From Hedera helix (Eukaryota > Streptophyta > Magnoliopsida > Apiales > Araliaceae), in contig OX359266.1 in the NCBI GenBank assembly GCA_947179155.2, forward strand, positions 15,399,098 through 15,463,097: 64,000 nt of DNA, in the 5' to 3' direction. The translations under genes were made by a program, and so were the position numbers. The notes under the pieces were generated by a model. The model was given only the letters and a program-made list of their open reading frames with translations, searched no databases and had not been told where the DNA came from. Below are positions 1 to 12,449 of the stretch, one piece after another; the stretch's first letter is position 1; the number at the start of each line of letters is the position of its first letter.

Positions 1-1
1 T

Positions 2-630
2 TCTAAAGCACCGTACAAAATGGCTCCAGTGGAAATGAGAGAGTTGATGGTTCAACTTCAAGAATTATTAGACAAAAAGTATATTTGACCGAGCGTGTCT
101 CCATGGGGGAGCACCAGTGTTATTCGTAAAAAAGAATGATGGATCGTTAAGACTTTGTGTCGACTACAAAGAGTTGAACAAAGTGACGATCAAGAACAAA
201 TACCCGTTGCCTAGAATTGATGACCTAGTATACCGACTAAAAGGGGCACGATATTTTTCAAAATTTGATTTACGGACCGAGTATCACCAGCTAAAGGTTA
301 GAATGGAAGATGTGCCAAAGACAGCTTTCAAGACACGTTATGACCATTATGAGTTCTTGGTAATGTTGTTTAGATTAACAAATACGCCAGCAGCTTTCAT
401 GGATATGATGAACCAGGTGTTCAAAAATTATCTAGAGAAGTTTGTGGTAGTGTTTATAGATGATATTCTGGTCTATTCCAAGATGAAGGAGGATCATGCC
501 GAACACTTAAGGGTAGTATTGGAAACTTTAAGGAGGGAGCAGTTGTATGCGAATTCTCAAAGTGTGAATTTTGGTTGGGAAGAGTGCAATTTTTGGGGCA
601 CGCCATTGGCAAGGAGGGAATATCAGTAAA
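2..630 (+). pseudogene. Ty3/gypsy reverse transcriptase fragment (Tekay-1 pol, first half)
   Basis: Translation shows the N-terminal RT region (SKAPYKMAPVEMRELM), a TGA stop near 97, a frameshift near 107, then a clean run with LRLCVDYKELNKVTIKNKYP, YFSKFDL and the catalytic box VVVFIDDILVY. The reading stops making sense after LYAN near 550 because of a small frameshift, and the gene is then cut at 635 by the solo LTR. It continues at 4047. Role: RNA- and DNA-dependent DNA synthesis in the virus-like particle. The aspartates of the FIDD box are present, but the copy is not functional. The window edge removes protease and gag. Confidence 0.9.
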
Positions 631-635
631 CCAAG
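631..635. repeat. Target-site duplication CCAAG (solo LTR S1)
   Basis: CCAAG at 631-635 is repeated exactly at 4042-4046, directly flanking the solo LTR. Five-base duplications are normal for LTR retrotransposon integration and fix both borders. Confidence 0.92.
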
Positions 636-2354
636 TGTGAGGATCCGAATTTCCAGGATTTCTTTAATAATATTAAATGAGAATTTAATCGATAAAATTT
701 TCAAGGTTGTTAAAGAAATTATTATTTTATGTGAATTAAGGTGTGTGGTGAGATTTAATTAGTAAATTAAATCTGTACAAAGATGGGAAATATTTGTGTT
801 GAATCAAGATAATTGAAAAGTAAATAAATTGTTTAAAAACAATTTATGAGGAATAAAAGAATTTCAGATTATGTAAAGGCACAATAAAATTATTATGGAA
901 ATACGAAAATTATTATTTAAATAATGTTAAATGATAATGTGAGATATGCGAATAAGATGTGTATATATATACATTTATATATATAAGTGTGCATGTTTAA
1001 TTGATATATTTAATTGATAATTATAAATGTTATTAATTATGGAAATTAAGGGATTAATAATTAAATTAATCCAATTTTAAATAAAAAGTGAATGAGAGAG
1101 TTGATAAAATTGTAATTATTGATTTTAGATTTAATTAAGAATTATGGTGAAAATTTAGAAATTGATTGAGAAGAAATGTAATTATATAAATTATATAATA
1201 ATAACTTATATAATTTATATAAGAAAATTAAAGTGATGTGTAAAGGAAATTATAACTATATAAATTATATAAGGATAAATTATATAATTTATATAAGAGA
1301 ATTAAAATAATGAGAGAGTTAATAAATGTGAAAATTTTGATTAATTGATAATTATGGAGGAATTTAAGAAATTATTTAAAAGGAGAATGTAATTATATAA
1401 ATTATATAATATTAAATTATATAATTTATATATAAAGAAATTAATGTGAATATTAAAGAAATTGAATAATAAATAAGAAAAATGAATGTTTTAATTTATT
1501 AAAAATTATGTTTATGCATAATGGAATTATTATGACTTTTATGAAGAATAATATTTCAGAAACGTGAACATGTTAATGTAACATGTTGTCCAAATAACAA
1601 AGTAAAAAATTATGAAAAATAATTTTTATATGTCCTATGAATTATTTTATGTTTTTTGGAGGTATAAATTACCTCGTTTAATTACATGCATGTCATTATG
1701 CGTGTACAAAATTTGTCATAAAAAATACCGAAAAAGGTATTAATATTACTCATAAATCATGTTATAATTTTTGGTGAATTAAAATAAATATTTTATATAC
1801 ATTATATAAAATATTTATTATACGAAATAATTACGTAATGTATTTAATTAACAACAAATTTTGCATGCAATTTTCTGGAAAAATCCGGAAGTGCGCGTGT
1901 AAGTCGGTGGAAATTTTTTAGAGCAACTTGAGAGCATTATAAAAGGGAAAGAAATTGAAAAAGGTATAATAAGCAAATAACAAAAAAAAAAAAAAAAAGA
2001 AAAAGAAGAAGAAACAAAGTTTTTTTTTCTTCATCACCCGATAATGACACCTCCACCGGAAACTTCCATGGCCATCGTAAGAAAGGAGGTTATTGGTGCC
2101 TACATGGGTAGAGAAAGCTTCAAGGAAGGTATAAAAATAAATATTTTGAATTATTTTGAATAATTATGGTGTTAAATAAAGTTTATGGAAAAATTGTAAA
2201 TAATTAGAATAATTATTTCAAATAATTTTAGGATGTATATCTATGAATTTCATGATTTTTGGAGTTACTTTATGGTGAAAAAAATGAGCAAAAATGGTGT
2301 ATTTTGTGCTAAGTTGGTCTACTGTTGCCGGAAAAGAGGAAGAAGAAAAGAAAA

Positions 2355-2530
2355 GGCTGCCGCGCTATGCGCGGCAGCCATTTTTTTTTTCCGGACGCGG
2401 CTTAAAACGACGTCGTTTTGGGGCAGTACAGAGGGGTCGCGCCTTGCGCGTGCAGAAGTTTCCGGAACCAAGGGCAAACGATGTCATTTTGAATGATCGG
2501 GGGTCAGTTCGCGCGATGCGCGGCCGACGA
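2355..2530. repeat. GC-rich hairpin cluster in solo LTR S1
   Basis: In an otherwise AT-rich LTR this patch holds several inverted repeats: an 11-bp stem with TAT loop at 2355-2379 (GGCTGCCGCGC/GCGCGGCAGCC), a perfect 16-bp palindrome AAAACGACGTCGTTTT at 2404-2419, and shorter CGCGC-CTT-GCGCG and CGCGC-GAT-GCGCG hairpins near 2437 and 2512. Related words occur at 63460-63600 in the Tekay-2 LTR and at 52509-52673 in the copia leader. Confidence 0.8.
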
Positions 2531-2540
2531 AATACGATTA

Positions 2541-2738
2541 AATTACGATTGTGCCCCCGGGCTTTTCCTGAAATGCCTAGCGTGTCCCTGACCCTCGGTA
2601 AAGTACGATTTTGCCCCTAAACTTTTCAGAAAATGACCAGCGTGTCCCTAGACGCGCGGAAATTACAGAAATGCCCCTGGACTTTCCGGAAAATTCCGGT
2701 TATGTCCCAATGCCGCAGAAATTACTAAATTGCCCCTA
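2541..2738. repeat. Degenerate 59-60 bp minisatellite with TTGCCCC core
   Basis: Four copies of AATTAC-N6-TGCCCC start near 2541, 2601, 2660 and 2719, a spacing of 60, 59 and 59 bases. Between them a second shared word (GCGTGTCCCT or a variant) recurs in register, so the unit is the whole 59-60 bases. The unit has diverged, which makes it an old tandem array inside the LTR. Confidence 0.75.
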
Positions 2739-4046
2739 GAAGTGATTTTAATTGAAATAAATGTTTAAAAATCATAAAAAATTATAGAAAAATACTAAAA
2801 ATATAGAAATGATGTTTGGGTGTTAAATTTAATATTTTTGTAAAAATATTTAATATTAGGGATTAATATTTAAATGTTTTAAATATTAATCAAATGGGTT
2901 TAAAGGTTAGAAAGTGAATAAATGTAATTTCGGACAACAGAATACGCTAAAATTTATCCGATGAGCCGGGTTGTCCGTAGTGAAGGTATTAAATATTAAG
3001 TTATGCTAATATTTTAAGGAACGAGGTTATTATAGTTGGCCATATAAATTAATAATTGGCCCAGAGATGATATTAATTAAGTAAATTAATATCATAAAGA
3101 GATAAATAATTATTATTTGATTATTTTATGATCATAGGTTGATCAAGTTAAGGGTTTGAGCTAACAATTTAAATAACTGGACGCCAGACAAGTTCTTCAG
3201 TCCTTTATGTTAATTGTTGTCTGTTATGATATGTAAATACTGGTTTAAATGCATACAAATTATGTGTTATGTGATACGTGATTGATATGACCACAATGTG
3301 TACTTTGTGCAACGATATGAATATATATGAGATTTATTACTATAGTAGAAGCACAAGCACATGATGTATGACACACACCAAGCATGATAAGGTATGTGCT
3401 ACGTGAAGTATAACTGTTGAACTTGCTGAGCCGTTGTGCTCATTACTTGCTTAATAAATATTTTTGCAGGGAAAGATATAAATTTCAAGAATATCGGACT
3501 ATGATAGAGATAAATTACCTAGAAGGTTGGAAACGTAATTGGTATATTTTCAGCATTACAATTCAATTTGAGAAATTTGTTAATTTTACTGTGATTAGCT
3601 GTATGTATATGTTGAATCTGGAGATGATAAAAGTTCAATTATGAATCGTGATTGTTAAGATAATTGTTACGATAGAAATTATTATATGTTTGATTACGAA
3701 TAATGCAACAAGGAATAATTGTATGAAAATAAACAATATTAGATTTGAATGTGAGCATTATGACGCAGGTAATAGAAAGAAAAAGTTAAGGTTACGATCC
3801 GGGGACTAGGATTTAGATATAAGGATTTTAAACATCCAAATATTTTAATGCAATGATTTGGAAAGAGAAAAAAAAATTTATATCCAAAATTTTGGTAAAT
3901 GATGATTTATAAAATCAATCAAGGGATTAAAGAAGGTGATTAAAGATTTATTAACGAACCGAAATTTGGACGTAGGCAAATAATATTGAACAAATATAAA
4001 AATTAAGATAACAAAGTGGGTCGAATTTCGGGGTCGTTACACCAAG

Positions 4047-6172
4047 CAAAGGTGAAAACAATAATAAATTGGAAATGACTGAGGTTGCCAATAGAAATAA
4101 GGAGTTTCTTAGGATTAGCAGGATACTACCGAAGATTTATAAAGGATTTCTCGAAGTTGTCGGGGCCATTGATAAATTTGACACAAAAAGCGGTGAAATT
4201 TGTGCGACCAAAAAAGTGTGAAGAAAGTTTTCAGGAACTCAAGAAAAGATTGAATGAGGCACCAATATTGTCATTAACGGATGATAAGGGTAGTTTTGTG
4301 GTGTACAGTGGTGTGTCAACAAAGGGCTTATTTGCGTTTTGATGCATCATGGCAAGGTAATATCATACACATCATGGCAGTTGAAGGATTATGATAAGGG
4401 ATATCCTACGCATGATTTGGAATTGGCAGCAGTAGTTTTTGCCTATAAGATACGGAGGCGCTATTTATATGGAGAGAAATGTTAGATATACACAGATCAC
4501 AAAAGTCCAAAGTATATCTTTACTAAAAAAGAATTGAATATGAGGCAGAGAAGGTGGTTGAAATTAATCAAAGACTATGATTGTGAGATTCTATACCATC
4601 CCGGGAAGGCCAATGTAGTCGCTGACGCCTTAAGTAGGAAGGGTCGGAAAAAGTTAGAACTGTTAACAGCTCAAGAGGAGCTAATCAAAGAAATGGAGAA
4701 AATATAAATAGAAATAAAGTATCTAAAGGAGTCAGAAGAAAAAATGTTTATGATTGTAACTCATCCAACTTTATTGGACCGAGTAAGGGAAGCCCAGGAT
4801 CAAGATAAGGAATGCAAAACTATAAAGAAAAGGGTGTTCGAAGAAGAAAGTATTAAGTTCAGGCTAGATAAGGATGGAGTACTGAGAATTGAGAGTAAAG
4901 TGTGGATACCGGCAGTGCCCGAACTAAAAAAGGAAATTTTTAATGAGGCACACAGTTCGAAGTATTTAATTCATCCAGGCGATACGAAGATGTAACAAGA
5001 TCTTCGTCAACACTTTTGGTGACCCAATATGAAAAGGGAAGTTGCAGAATGTGTCAGTAGGTGCATAACTTGCCAGAGAGTTAAGGAAGAACATCAAAGG
5101 TTAATTGGAATGTTGTAGCCATTGGAAATTCTAGAATAGAAGTGGGAGCACATAATTATAGATTTTGTGGTAGGCCTCCCAACAACTTAGAAAAGATATG
5201 ATGTGATATGCGTGATTGGGGACTGACTTACGAAGTCAACACACATCTTGCCGATCAAGATCAAATTTAACTTAGATCAGTTAGCCAAACTATATTTCAA
5301 GGAAATAGTCTTAAGGCATGGAGTCCCAGTATCGATCATGTCAGATCGAGATCCGCGATTCATATCAAATTTTTGGAAAAGTTTTGAAGAACGTATGGGA
5401 ACGTAGTTGAGGTTGAGTACAACTTGCCACCCTCAAACTGACGGACAGAGTGAGAGAATAATTGAGACGCTAGAAGATATATTGAGGGCATTTGTTATGG
5501 ACTTTAAGGGTAATTGGCATGATCATTTTCCATTAGTCGAGTTCTCCTATAATAATAGTTATCATGCTAGTATAGGAATGTCACCTTACGAGTCTCTATA
5601 TGGGAGAAAGTGCAAAATTCCACTGTGTTGGGATGAAGTGGGAGAATGCAAATTATTGGGGCTAGAATTAGTTCAACAAACAACAAAAATTGTTGGTGTG
5701 ATAAGATCAAGGCTAGTTGCAGCCCAAGACAGACAGAAGAAGTATGCTGATTTACATCGACTGAGACGGAATTTCGACGTAGGGTCGTATGTGTTTTTAA
5801 AGGTATCTCCCTAGAAGGAGAAAATAAGATTTGGTAAGAAAGGGAAGTTGAAGTGTTAACAAAGATAGGAGAGGTAGCTTACGAAATAGCTTTACTTCCG
5901 GAATTAGAGCACGTTCACAATATTTTCCATGTGTCAGTTTTGCAGTATATAAACAAGACTACAATCATGTAATAGAATATGAACCGATCCATTTTGAGAA
6001 GGATTTGACCTATAAAGAAGTTTCAATTCAGATAATTGACAAGAAAGAATTAGTTTTAAGGAATAAGATAATACCTTCTATAAAGGTAGTTTGGAGAAAC
6101 CACAATGTTTAGGAAGTTACATGGAAACTCGAGGAAATGATGTAAAAATATTATCCCCATCTCTTGAAGTAA
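4047..6172 (+). pseudogene. Tekay-1 pol second half: RT end, RNase H, integrase, chromodomain-like tail
   Basis: After the solo LTR, pol resumes with RSFLGLAGYYRRFIKDFSKL, then RNase H (4300-4700, ending at ADALSRK), the integrase zinc finger (about 4950-5090, CVSRCITC), the integrase core with IMSDRDPRF and GQSERIIETLED, and a chromodomain-like end (IPSIKVVWRNHNV) before a final stop at 6170-6172. Compared with Tekay-2, in-frame stops replace Gln (CAG to TAG near 5116, 5190 and 5404), Trp (TGG to TAG or TGA near 5138 and 5022) and Arg (CGA to TGA near 5224). There is also at least one frameshift near 5814. The catalytic Asp-Asp-Glu of integrase is still readable. Confidence 0.85.
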
Positions 6173-6204
6173 CCTTGTATTTGTGATTACAGGGATGAAA
6201 TCTT

Positions 6205-6219
6205 TATAAGGGGGAAGAA
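6205..6219 (+). promoter_or_regulatory. Polypurine tract of Tekay-1
   Basis: ATAAGGGGGAAGAA directly precedes the TG that opens the 3' LTR at 6220. It would prime plus-strand DNA synthesis. Tekay-2 has the matching tract (minus strand 45389-45404), which supports the LTR border. Confidence 0.8.
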
Positions 6220-6308
6220 TGTAATAACCAAAAAATTCGCTGTAGTTATTATTATTTTTTTTTTTTGTGAAATAAAATTATGCAAACTTATTTTGTGCAA
6301 TTATGTGT

Positions 6309-6369
<61 letters not shown>

Positions 6370-9300
6370 GGGTTGAAATTAAGAATGTTATATGATGATC
6401 GCGAGTAATGCTTTACATAATATATTACCTAATGAATTGATTTAATTAATTTAACCAATTACACGGGTTATGATCTAAATTAAGTTATTTAAATTAATAA
6501 CTTGAATATGGGCCTTTAAAGGCTAAGTTAATGTAATAATTAATTAAACACTAAGTTTAATTAATATGACAATTTATCTATTGTACCTAAATTATTATTT
6601 TTCAATTTAGGTTATGAATAATGAATCAATTAAATTAGTGTGTTAGGGGTGACATTTTATTATAGAAGCCAAATGGATTGGTTATTTAAAACCATATTCT
6701 AATTATTTAAATCTAACCATTTTGAAGTAACCCAAGTCCAACTTGGCGCTAGAGCAGCCCAATACATTATTATGTCGCATTAGATATAATTGAGCCCAAT
6801 CTTTGGCTCAACAAAAGGGGATTTCATCAGCCACATAGTAGCCCAACTCCTTGATTATAATTGTGCGTGAATCATCAGCTATGCCATTCAAATTAGGACA
6901 AAATCAACATCAAGAAAGCACGTGAAATTACCATCATTTCTAGAGCTACTATGCATGGTATCTTAGATTGCCTAAGGAGCATATGGCAGAGGTTTTTGGC
7001 TGCCCTAGATTGTTGCCATGGAGTGCTACTAGGGCTGATTCTAGAGGACTTTAGGTTGTAATTATTATAGCTGACAGAAGGAGAATAGTGCTCAGTTTTG
7101 TGTATTAATCAACCTATTCCTCACAGTCTGTATTCTATTACCTTCGAAGTGAATATGTAATAGTTGAGAAATTTCTATTGAGAGAAAAAGAGAAGCTTCA
7201 GCAGTAAGAAATAACTTTCCAACCATCACTAGTTCTAAATAACCAAGAGCAAGTACTTCATCTCATAGCTATTGAAACGTATACCAATTTCCTACTCTCA
7301 TACCTTTATATAGGCTTAAAACTTAATGTTTTGATTCTTGAATGATGGTACTTGTGTTATGGGAGCTTGTTGTCATTTGGGAATCTTGGTGGATCCATAG
7401 AAGGTATAAGGATGGATATGGCTGGGGTTTGTATACCTTATGTGTCCATGTATGTGTGATGTGCTATAGATCAATACGTGCATGCTAGGTATTGGAGAAA
7501 AGTTCTCACTAAAACTGTCTTCTAAATGGTATTATTTAAAGAGTGGTTTTCAAAACAAGTGATTGCTAATATGTTGTAAGTGGTATGTTGAATCCATGGA
7601 ATATGTGCATGTGACCTTATGTGAGAGTTATATTGAGGTATGCATGCTAGATGTTTTCATCATAATGTGAAACACATGCGAAGTGATTGAGTCACCAGGT
7701 GCATGAATCAGGAAGCATGTTATGTGTTATTTTATGATTTAAGATGAGTGTGTACATGAGTATGGTGATAATTTCAAACCTTATGGAAAGGCTTTTCAAA
7801 CTAAATAATGGTCATATATGTGTTAAGAACTTAGAATGCCAAAATGGTTTTAAAATCTTCATAGTAGTCAAGCACGCGTATTATGTGATTAGCAATAAAG
7901 CATGTTATATTGAAGAATTCCAGTTGTTGCTTTTTGTGCATGAAAAATGTTTCAAAACTTAATATGTCAAGCATGTTTTATAGTAAAAATGAGTCAAGAA
8001 ATACACGTTAGAAGTCAAGGAAAAAGGATATGCATGAAGTGTGTAATGATCTAAGGTTGCTTGTATGCCTTAAAACATCAAAAGTCAGAAAAATTGCTGA
8101 AATCGAAAATCTGGGCCGAGCGCACCTGCGCCTGGTAGGAGCGCAGCTGCGCTCGATCTTTCTTTCCCAATTTTGTATTGGAGTGCACTTGCGAAGTATA
8201 AATGATATGTGAGCTAGTTGACTTGCATAAATGATATAACATGTAGATTGAACCTAAGATAAAAGGAAATGATATAATGAACCTAATTTGGGCATCGTTT
8301 AAAACAAAGTGTCATGTCTTGAGCTAAGATGCATAGACCTATGCCATGAATGCTTAACCTATATAATACGTGTTTTATGTAAGCATGTATGTGTAAGAAT
8401 ACTAGCAATATAAACTAGTATGCTAAGTTAAAAGATAAAAACTATATACTATGTGGTTTGTAACCGGTATATGTATGTTTGATAGTAAGGTTATGTGCTA
8501 AGTGTGAATCGAACTAGTGCGTTAGAACTAGCACGTATCTAAGAGAAATGATCAGATTGACGTTTATGATCTAAAACTAATTAGTGGGCCGACATTGTTA
8601 ACTATGTAGGCGATAGATGTAACGGAGTATTAACGCTAAGAGTAAACGATAACCAAGGCAAGTTTTCTTTACTTATGCACACTTAATTATTCCATGCAAA
8701 TGTTTTAAATTCAAGTATCCCTATTCGAACTCATTATTCAAGGTTTAAATAGTTGTTTTGCCATGATCGCACTTATATGCATTTCAAACGTCATTCAATT
8801 GTTGAACTGACTTTAAATCTTAAAGTCCTTATGCATAAACTGCTATGAAATACAAGTCTAAGCCATTGTTTGGTTAGATTAATAATGCCATGATAATTTG
8901 AATTCTATGATTCTAAATGCTAAACCAAACCATATTGTACTGTTACGGTATATGTTAAAGCTGAAATGAACAACCCTCATAGTAGGGGCTTAAAATTATG
9001 AAATTTGATATAATTCATGTATGGCGTGGTTACGTCGCTAGATGTTTTATATTATGCACAATGTATTCGTGTGATGGGATGATCCCCCAAAGTACACATC
9101 TTTGGTTATTATCAATTGTTATATAAATTGTTAATAGTCTTAAAGATATTGGTCTTATGATTATTGGTTATTGTCATCCTTTATATAAATGTTAATAGTC
9201 TTAATGACGTTCAAGGTCACTTGACCATCAACATGCAAATTCTTCAATTTTGAAATATAAAGTAAATGCCTATGCATCTTTTATCCTCAATTGAGGTTTA

Positions 9301-9700
9301 ATTTTCAAAGTTATCTGAAACGTTATTGTTATTCTTGATTATAGTGCCATAAAATATTTTATATACTTGCTTAGCCATTCATTTCTTACACTTGGTTAAA
9401 ATTAAACCTTTCAGCTAAACCCGTGATCTCGGAAGGTTCCAAGAAGGACGAGTGTAAAGGAAAAGCCAAGGAGTAGCATTACCATTGTTCCGTTTAAATT
9501 AATTATGTTGTTAAGACTTTTTATTATGATGTCATATTTTTTAATAAAGGTTAGCTTACTGGGGATATTTTGTTTTTGTAAGATGAACAATGTATTTAAC
9601 ATTGTATTTAATGATTGAATGGGTAGATAGATGTGTGTTGGATGTTGTACCGTTAGCATCGAACCCGGGGTTTAGAGAACTCGGATTTTGGGGCATCACA
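6220..9700 (+). mobile_element. 3' LTR of Tekay-1 (3481 bp)
   Basis: It starts TGTAATAACC after the polypurine tract and ends TTTTGGGGCATCACA at 9700. Shared LTR blocks are present in order: GC palindromes at 8118-8156 including a perfect 16-bp one (GAGCGCAGCTGCGCTC, 8139-8154), GGCAAGTTTTC at 8658, the AAACCA..ATGAACAACCCT block near 8930-8980, a weak CTTGCTTAGCC block at 9365, and a Lys-rich peptide tail at 9414-9476. No gag or pol lies inside; the two small ORFs near 7744 and 8030 are not recognisable. The 5' partner LTR is outside, so full length and age cannot be checked. Confidence 0.72.
6311..6366. repeat. (TA)n microsatellite
   Basis: An uninterrupted TA dinucleotide run of about 56 bases near the start of the Tekay-1 3' LTR. 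Confidence 0.97.
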
Positions 9701-10930
9701 TTATCAACCTCTATATTCACAATTTCTTACAAGGCTATATCCTAAGGTTTTTCCCACCTGAGGTTTATAACCTACAACTTTGATACCATCATGTGACGCC
9801 GTCAAATTTGAGTTCCTTGAATCTCGGATTCGGTGCTCACTATCCAACATATTCATACCTCTATATTACCCAATATATTAGATAATGTAAACTTAACATG
9901 TTTCATTACAAAAGTTCCATAAAAACTCTAAGGTTAACTAACCTTAAATATTACAACATAATATATACAATTATATTCATGATTAAAGTCTTCCGGTTTA
10001 ACACAAAAAGGTAGACTAAACAGATGTTTACTCGTGTACTTTCTCTTTGCCCTTGTCTGTATTCTCTCCTTCAAACTTTTTTCCTTACCTGAAATATTAA
10101 GTTTACATAAGAATGAGCAAACATTTTGCCTAGCAAGTATAATAATTTTAAACAAAGCATTTTATAAAGAAATTTAAACTTTTTCTAAAAACATTTGACA
10201 GTTGAACAAAACTGTGAATTAACTTTGAAGAAACCTTTCTCAAACCTTTTCGTTGATTATGAAATCAATACATTACTGAGAGATACCAGACCTTGAACTC
10301 ATATTAGGATATCTCTACTGAAACCTTTAACAGTCACATGACTATAACATTTCTTCATTATATGCGAGGTGATCAACCCTTTGTATCTATGTATTGTGCA
10401 CAAACATATAAGACGCATAAACGTGGGTCAAAATTATAGTATTTGATAAACTTTCATTCTCTGTTCATCTCAGCTTTCATCATTTGAATCTGAACCAAAA
10501 AGATTTGGCTTGGTTTAACTTTTACAGAAAGTAAAGAATCAATAAACATGCTTCAATAACTATCTAGCTAAAATAATTGTCTTAGACTTGCAATAACAGT
10601 TCACATATGAAAGGAAATTTGCAAAGCTACATGAATTCAATATAGAATAATAACTTATAATCATACATCAATAATCATCTAGCCGAAATAATTATCTTAG
10701 ACTTATAACAATGGTTTATAATTAAACAAACTTCAAAACAATAGCTCAAATTTGATAGTCAAATAATGGTTTTCAAAAATGAATAGTATAAATGAATCAT
10801 GGTTCAATATAAATATGTATAACGATAATTAGAATACTTGTGTAACCTTTTTAAAAAATGAAATATTAAGATCGCATCATAGTTTAAGAATATTAACCAT
10901 AAGATGGTTAGAAAACTTGCCTCTTTGACA
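9701..10930 (-). mobile_element. Tekay-4: leader, primer site and 3' part of the 5' LTR (minus strand)
   Basis: Read on the minus strand, an LTR end (CGGCGTCACA, border at 9792) is followed by TGATGGTATCAAAG, an iMet-type primer site with one change, and a leader with GTTATAAACCTCAGG. The same leader words follow the Tekay-3 LTR at 43590 on the + strand. Upstream on the minus strand lie the LTR blocks GCTAGGC..GCTCATTCTT (10106-10138), the peptide tail NTDKGKEKVHE-stop (10028-10063) and the GAGATGAAC block near 10460. The element is cut at 9700 by Tekay-1. The right border near 10930 is approximate, where a + strand LTR fragment begins. Confidence 0.65.
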
Positions 10931-11564
10931 ATTACTTTATGTCGGGGAATCGACTACGCACAATTGTTGAATGTGAGTGTTATGCATAACATAAGGTACT
11001 TTAGGCTGATCACATACTTTACTTGTTTATATTGAAGATTTTTAGTAAAATATTGTTAATCCTAGTGTGTGTTCATGGTCCATAGCGATCACTCAGTAAC
11101 TAAATTGTTTAATATCCGACACAGTTAAAACTGTTTGTCCTCATTTCATTTAACCTATATCATAAACTGCCATTCAATTGTTAAAGTTCCTGAAATTGTT
11201 AAACCTTGAGCCTACTTATTTTATTTGTTTGCGTAATAGTTGCTGAGCAAACTTGTTGCTCACTCTTACTTTACCTTAAGTGGTTCAAGAAAAGATAAAG
11301 AAAACGATAAGGCTGCAGATTAACTTTGTTTTATTATGTTCTAGGACGATGGCATTAGTTATTTATATTAAGACTTATTTAAATTATGAATTAAGTTATG
11401 TTGTGTATTAGTAATGATTGCGAGACTTGGGACGAGGGTATTTATGTTATGTCAATGTAAATATTTCTATTATTCCGCAATGAGTTGTTATTAGTATGAT
11501 GTATGAGTTGGATTGTGAAGCACCAAATTTTGAGGTACAAGTACCAGAATTTGGGGGCATCACA
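10931..11564 (+). mobile_element. LTR 3'-end fragment (+ strand) abutting Tekay-4
   Basis: Sequence from about 10970 (TGTTATGCATAACAT) aligns by eye with 42960-43110 of the Tekay-3 LTR. It then holds the TTGCTGAGCAAACTTGTTGCTCAC block (11240-11263, key parts TGCTGAGC and TTGCTCAC), a peptide tail SGSRKDKENDKAAD-stop (11279-11323) and an LTR end AATTTGGGGGCATCACA at 11564. Its 5' part is missing, so together with 9792-10930 it forms two LTR 3' halves pointing outward. AAAGT at 11565-11569 may be one target-site copy. Confidence 0.6.
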
Positions 11565-12449
11565 AAAGTCCTCAATGAAATTAATTTCCTAGAACATGAG
11601 AATTAGCTGGTCATTGTGGGTAATATATGTGAATTTTTTATGCATACATGAGTTAGAGGATAACTCAAGCTTAATGGATGATATAAATCAAGTCCAAATT
11701 AGTTTTTAAGATTTTCTAGCAAACTAATGTGAAATCGAAAATTATGTTAAATGCATATTTTTGAGCTTTTCGTTTTATACCATAACGAAGTTAATAAAGA
11801 TCAAGCTTTGATGAATTTTGTACATTGTAATATGCTCTAGCTCATGTTCAAAGTTTAAGTCATATAGACTTATATTGAGTAAGTTATTCATGATGGAAAG
11901 GAGCATATTGGGGTGAAATCTAGAAAAAAAATATGGGAAAGAAAAACTATTCTACCGACTTAGTGTGGCCACGCCACTTCCAAGGTCATTCTTGGCGTTG
12001 CCGTGCCGTACCAGAATTTCTAAAAAAAAATTTTATTTTCATAATTAACTAAGTAGGACCCGACTATGATATGTTATACTATAAAAATTCTATATAGACG
12101 ATCAGGTATATATAGAGTATGTGGTTCTATTAAACCGATACAATGGTTACGTTAACGCAAATTTTGGAATGTGTTTAGATGAATTATTGAACCTATATAA
12201 TGTATAATACATCAAGTATAGTACGAATTAAAGGTTATAGAAAAACTAACCTAGAAAGAAATTAAGGTTGAAATGAAATCAATGAATATGTTGTGTTTAA
12301 TTATCTAATAGCCCGACTTACTATACATAGGTTGTACGACGATTGATAATGATAATGATAAGCGTATAACAAGGAACGAGGATGAAGACAAGTTGTTTAG
12401 ATTTGGTTGTTATGTGTGAACTTGGTATTGATTATGTGCAAGTTGTATT

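Larger units (their letters stand above)
636..4041 (+). mobile_element. Solo LTR S1, 3406 bp, inserted in Tekay-1 pol
   Basis: The insert begins TGTGAGGATCC and ends GGGTCGTTACA, with exact CCAAG duplications outside. It has no gag, pol, primer site or second LTR, so it is a solo LTR left by LTR-LTR recombination. At 3.4 kb it is unusually long. It shares collinear blocks with the 5' LTR of Tekay-2 (62040-64000): AAACGACGTCGTTT-like palindromes, CGCG hairpins, TTGCCCC motifs, the GACAAGTTCTT block (3187-3197) and the CTTGCTGAG..TGCTCA block (3421-3445). A second truncated copy of the same family lies at 45590-47217. Promoter and polyadenylation signals must be inside, but I cannot place them. 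Confidence 0.88.
1..9700 (+). mobile_element. Tekay-1: 5'-truncated Ty3/gypsy chromovirus-like element
   Basis: The window opens inside the RT domain of a + strand Ty3/gypsy element and follows it through RNase H, integrase, polypurine tract and one long 3' LTR. Order RT-RH-INT, the FIDD catalytic box and a chromodomain-like C-terminus place it with the chromoviruses; the 3.5-kb LTR and close similarity to Tekay-2 (44004-64000) suggest the Tekay/Del lineage (inference). It is dead: pol has many stops and frameshifts and is split by a solo LTR at 636-4041. The 5' LTR and gag lie outside the window. Its 3' LTR ends at 9700 against the leader of another element (Tekay-4), so TTATC at 9701-9705 should be one target-site copy; the partner copy is outside. 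Confidence 0.75.

Noticed and set aside
2233..2620. ORFs of 87 and 108 codons in solo LTR S1
   Set aside because: They run through the GC hairpins and the 59-60 bp minisatellite; openness follows from GC content and repeats.
7744..8212. Small ORFs in the Tekay-1 3' LTR as host genes
   Set aside because: No domain, no start or stop context, inside an LTR with known blocks on both sides.
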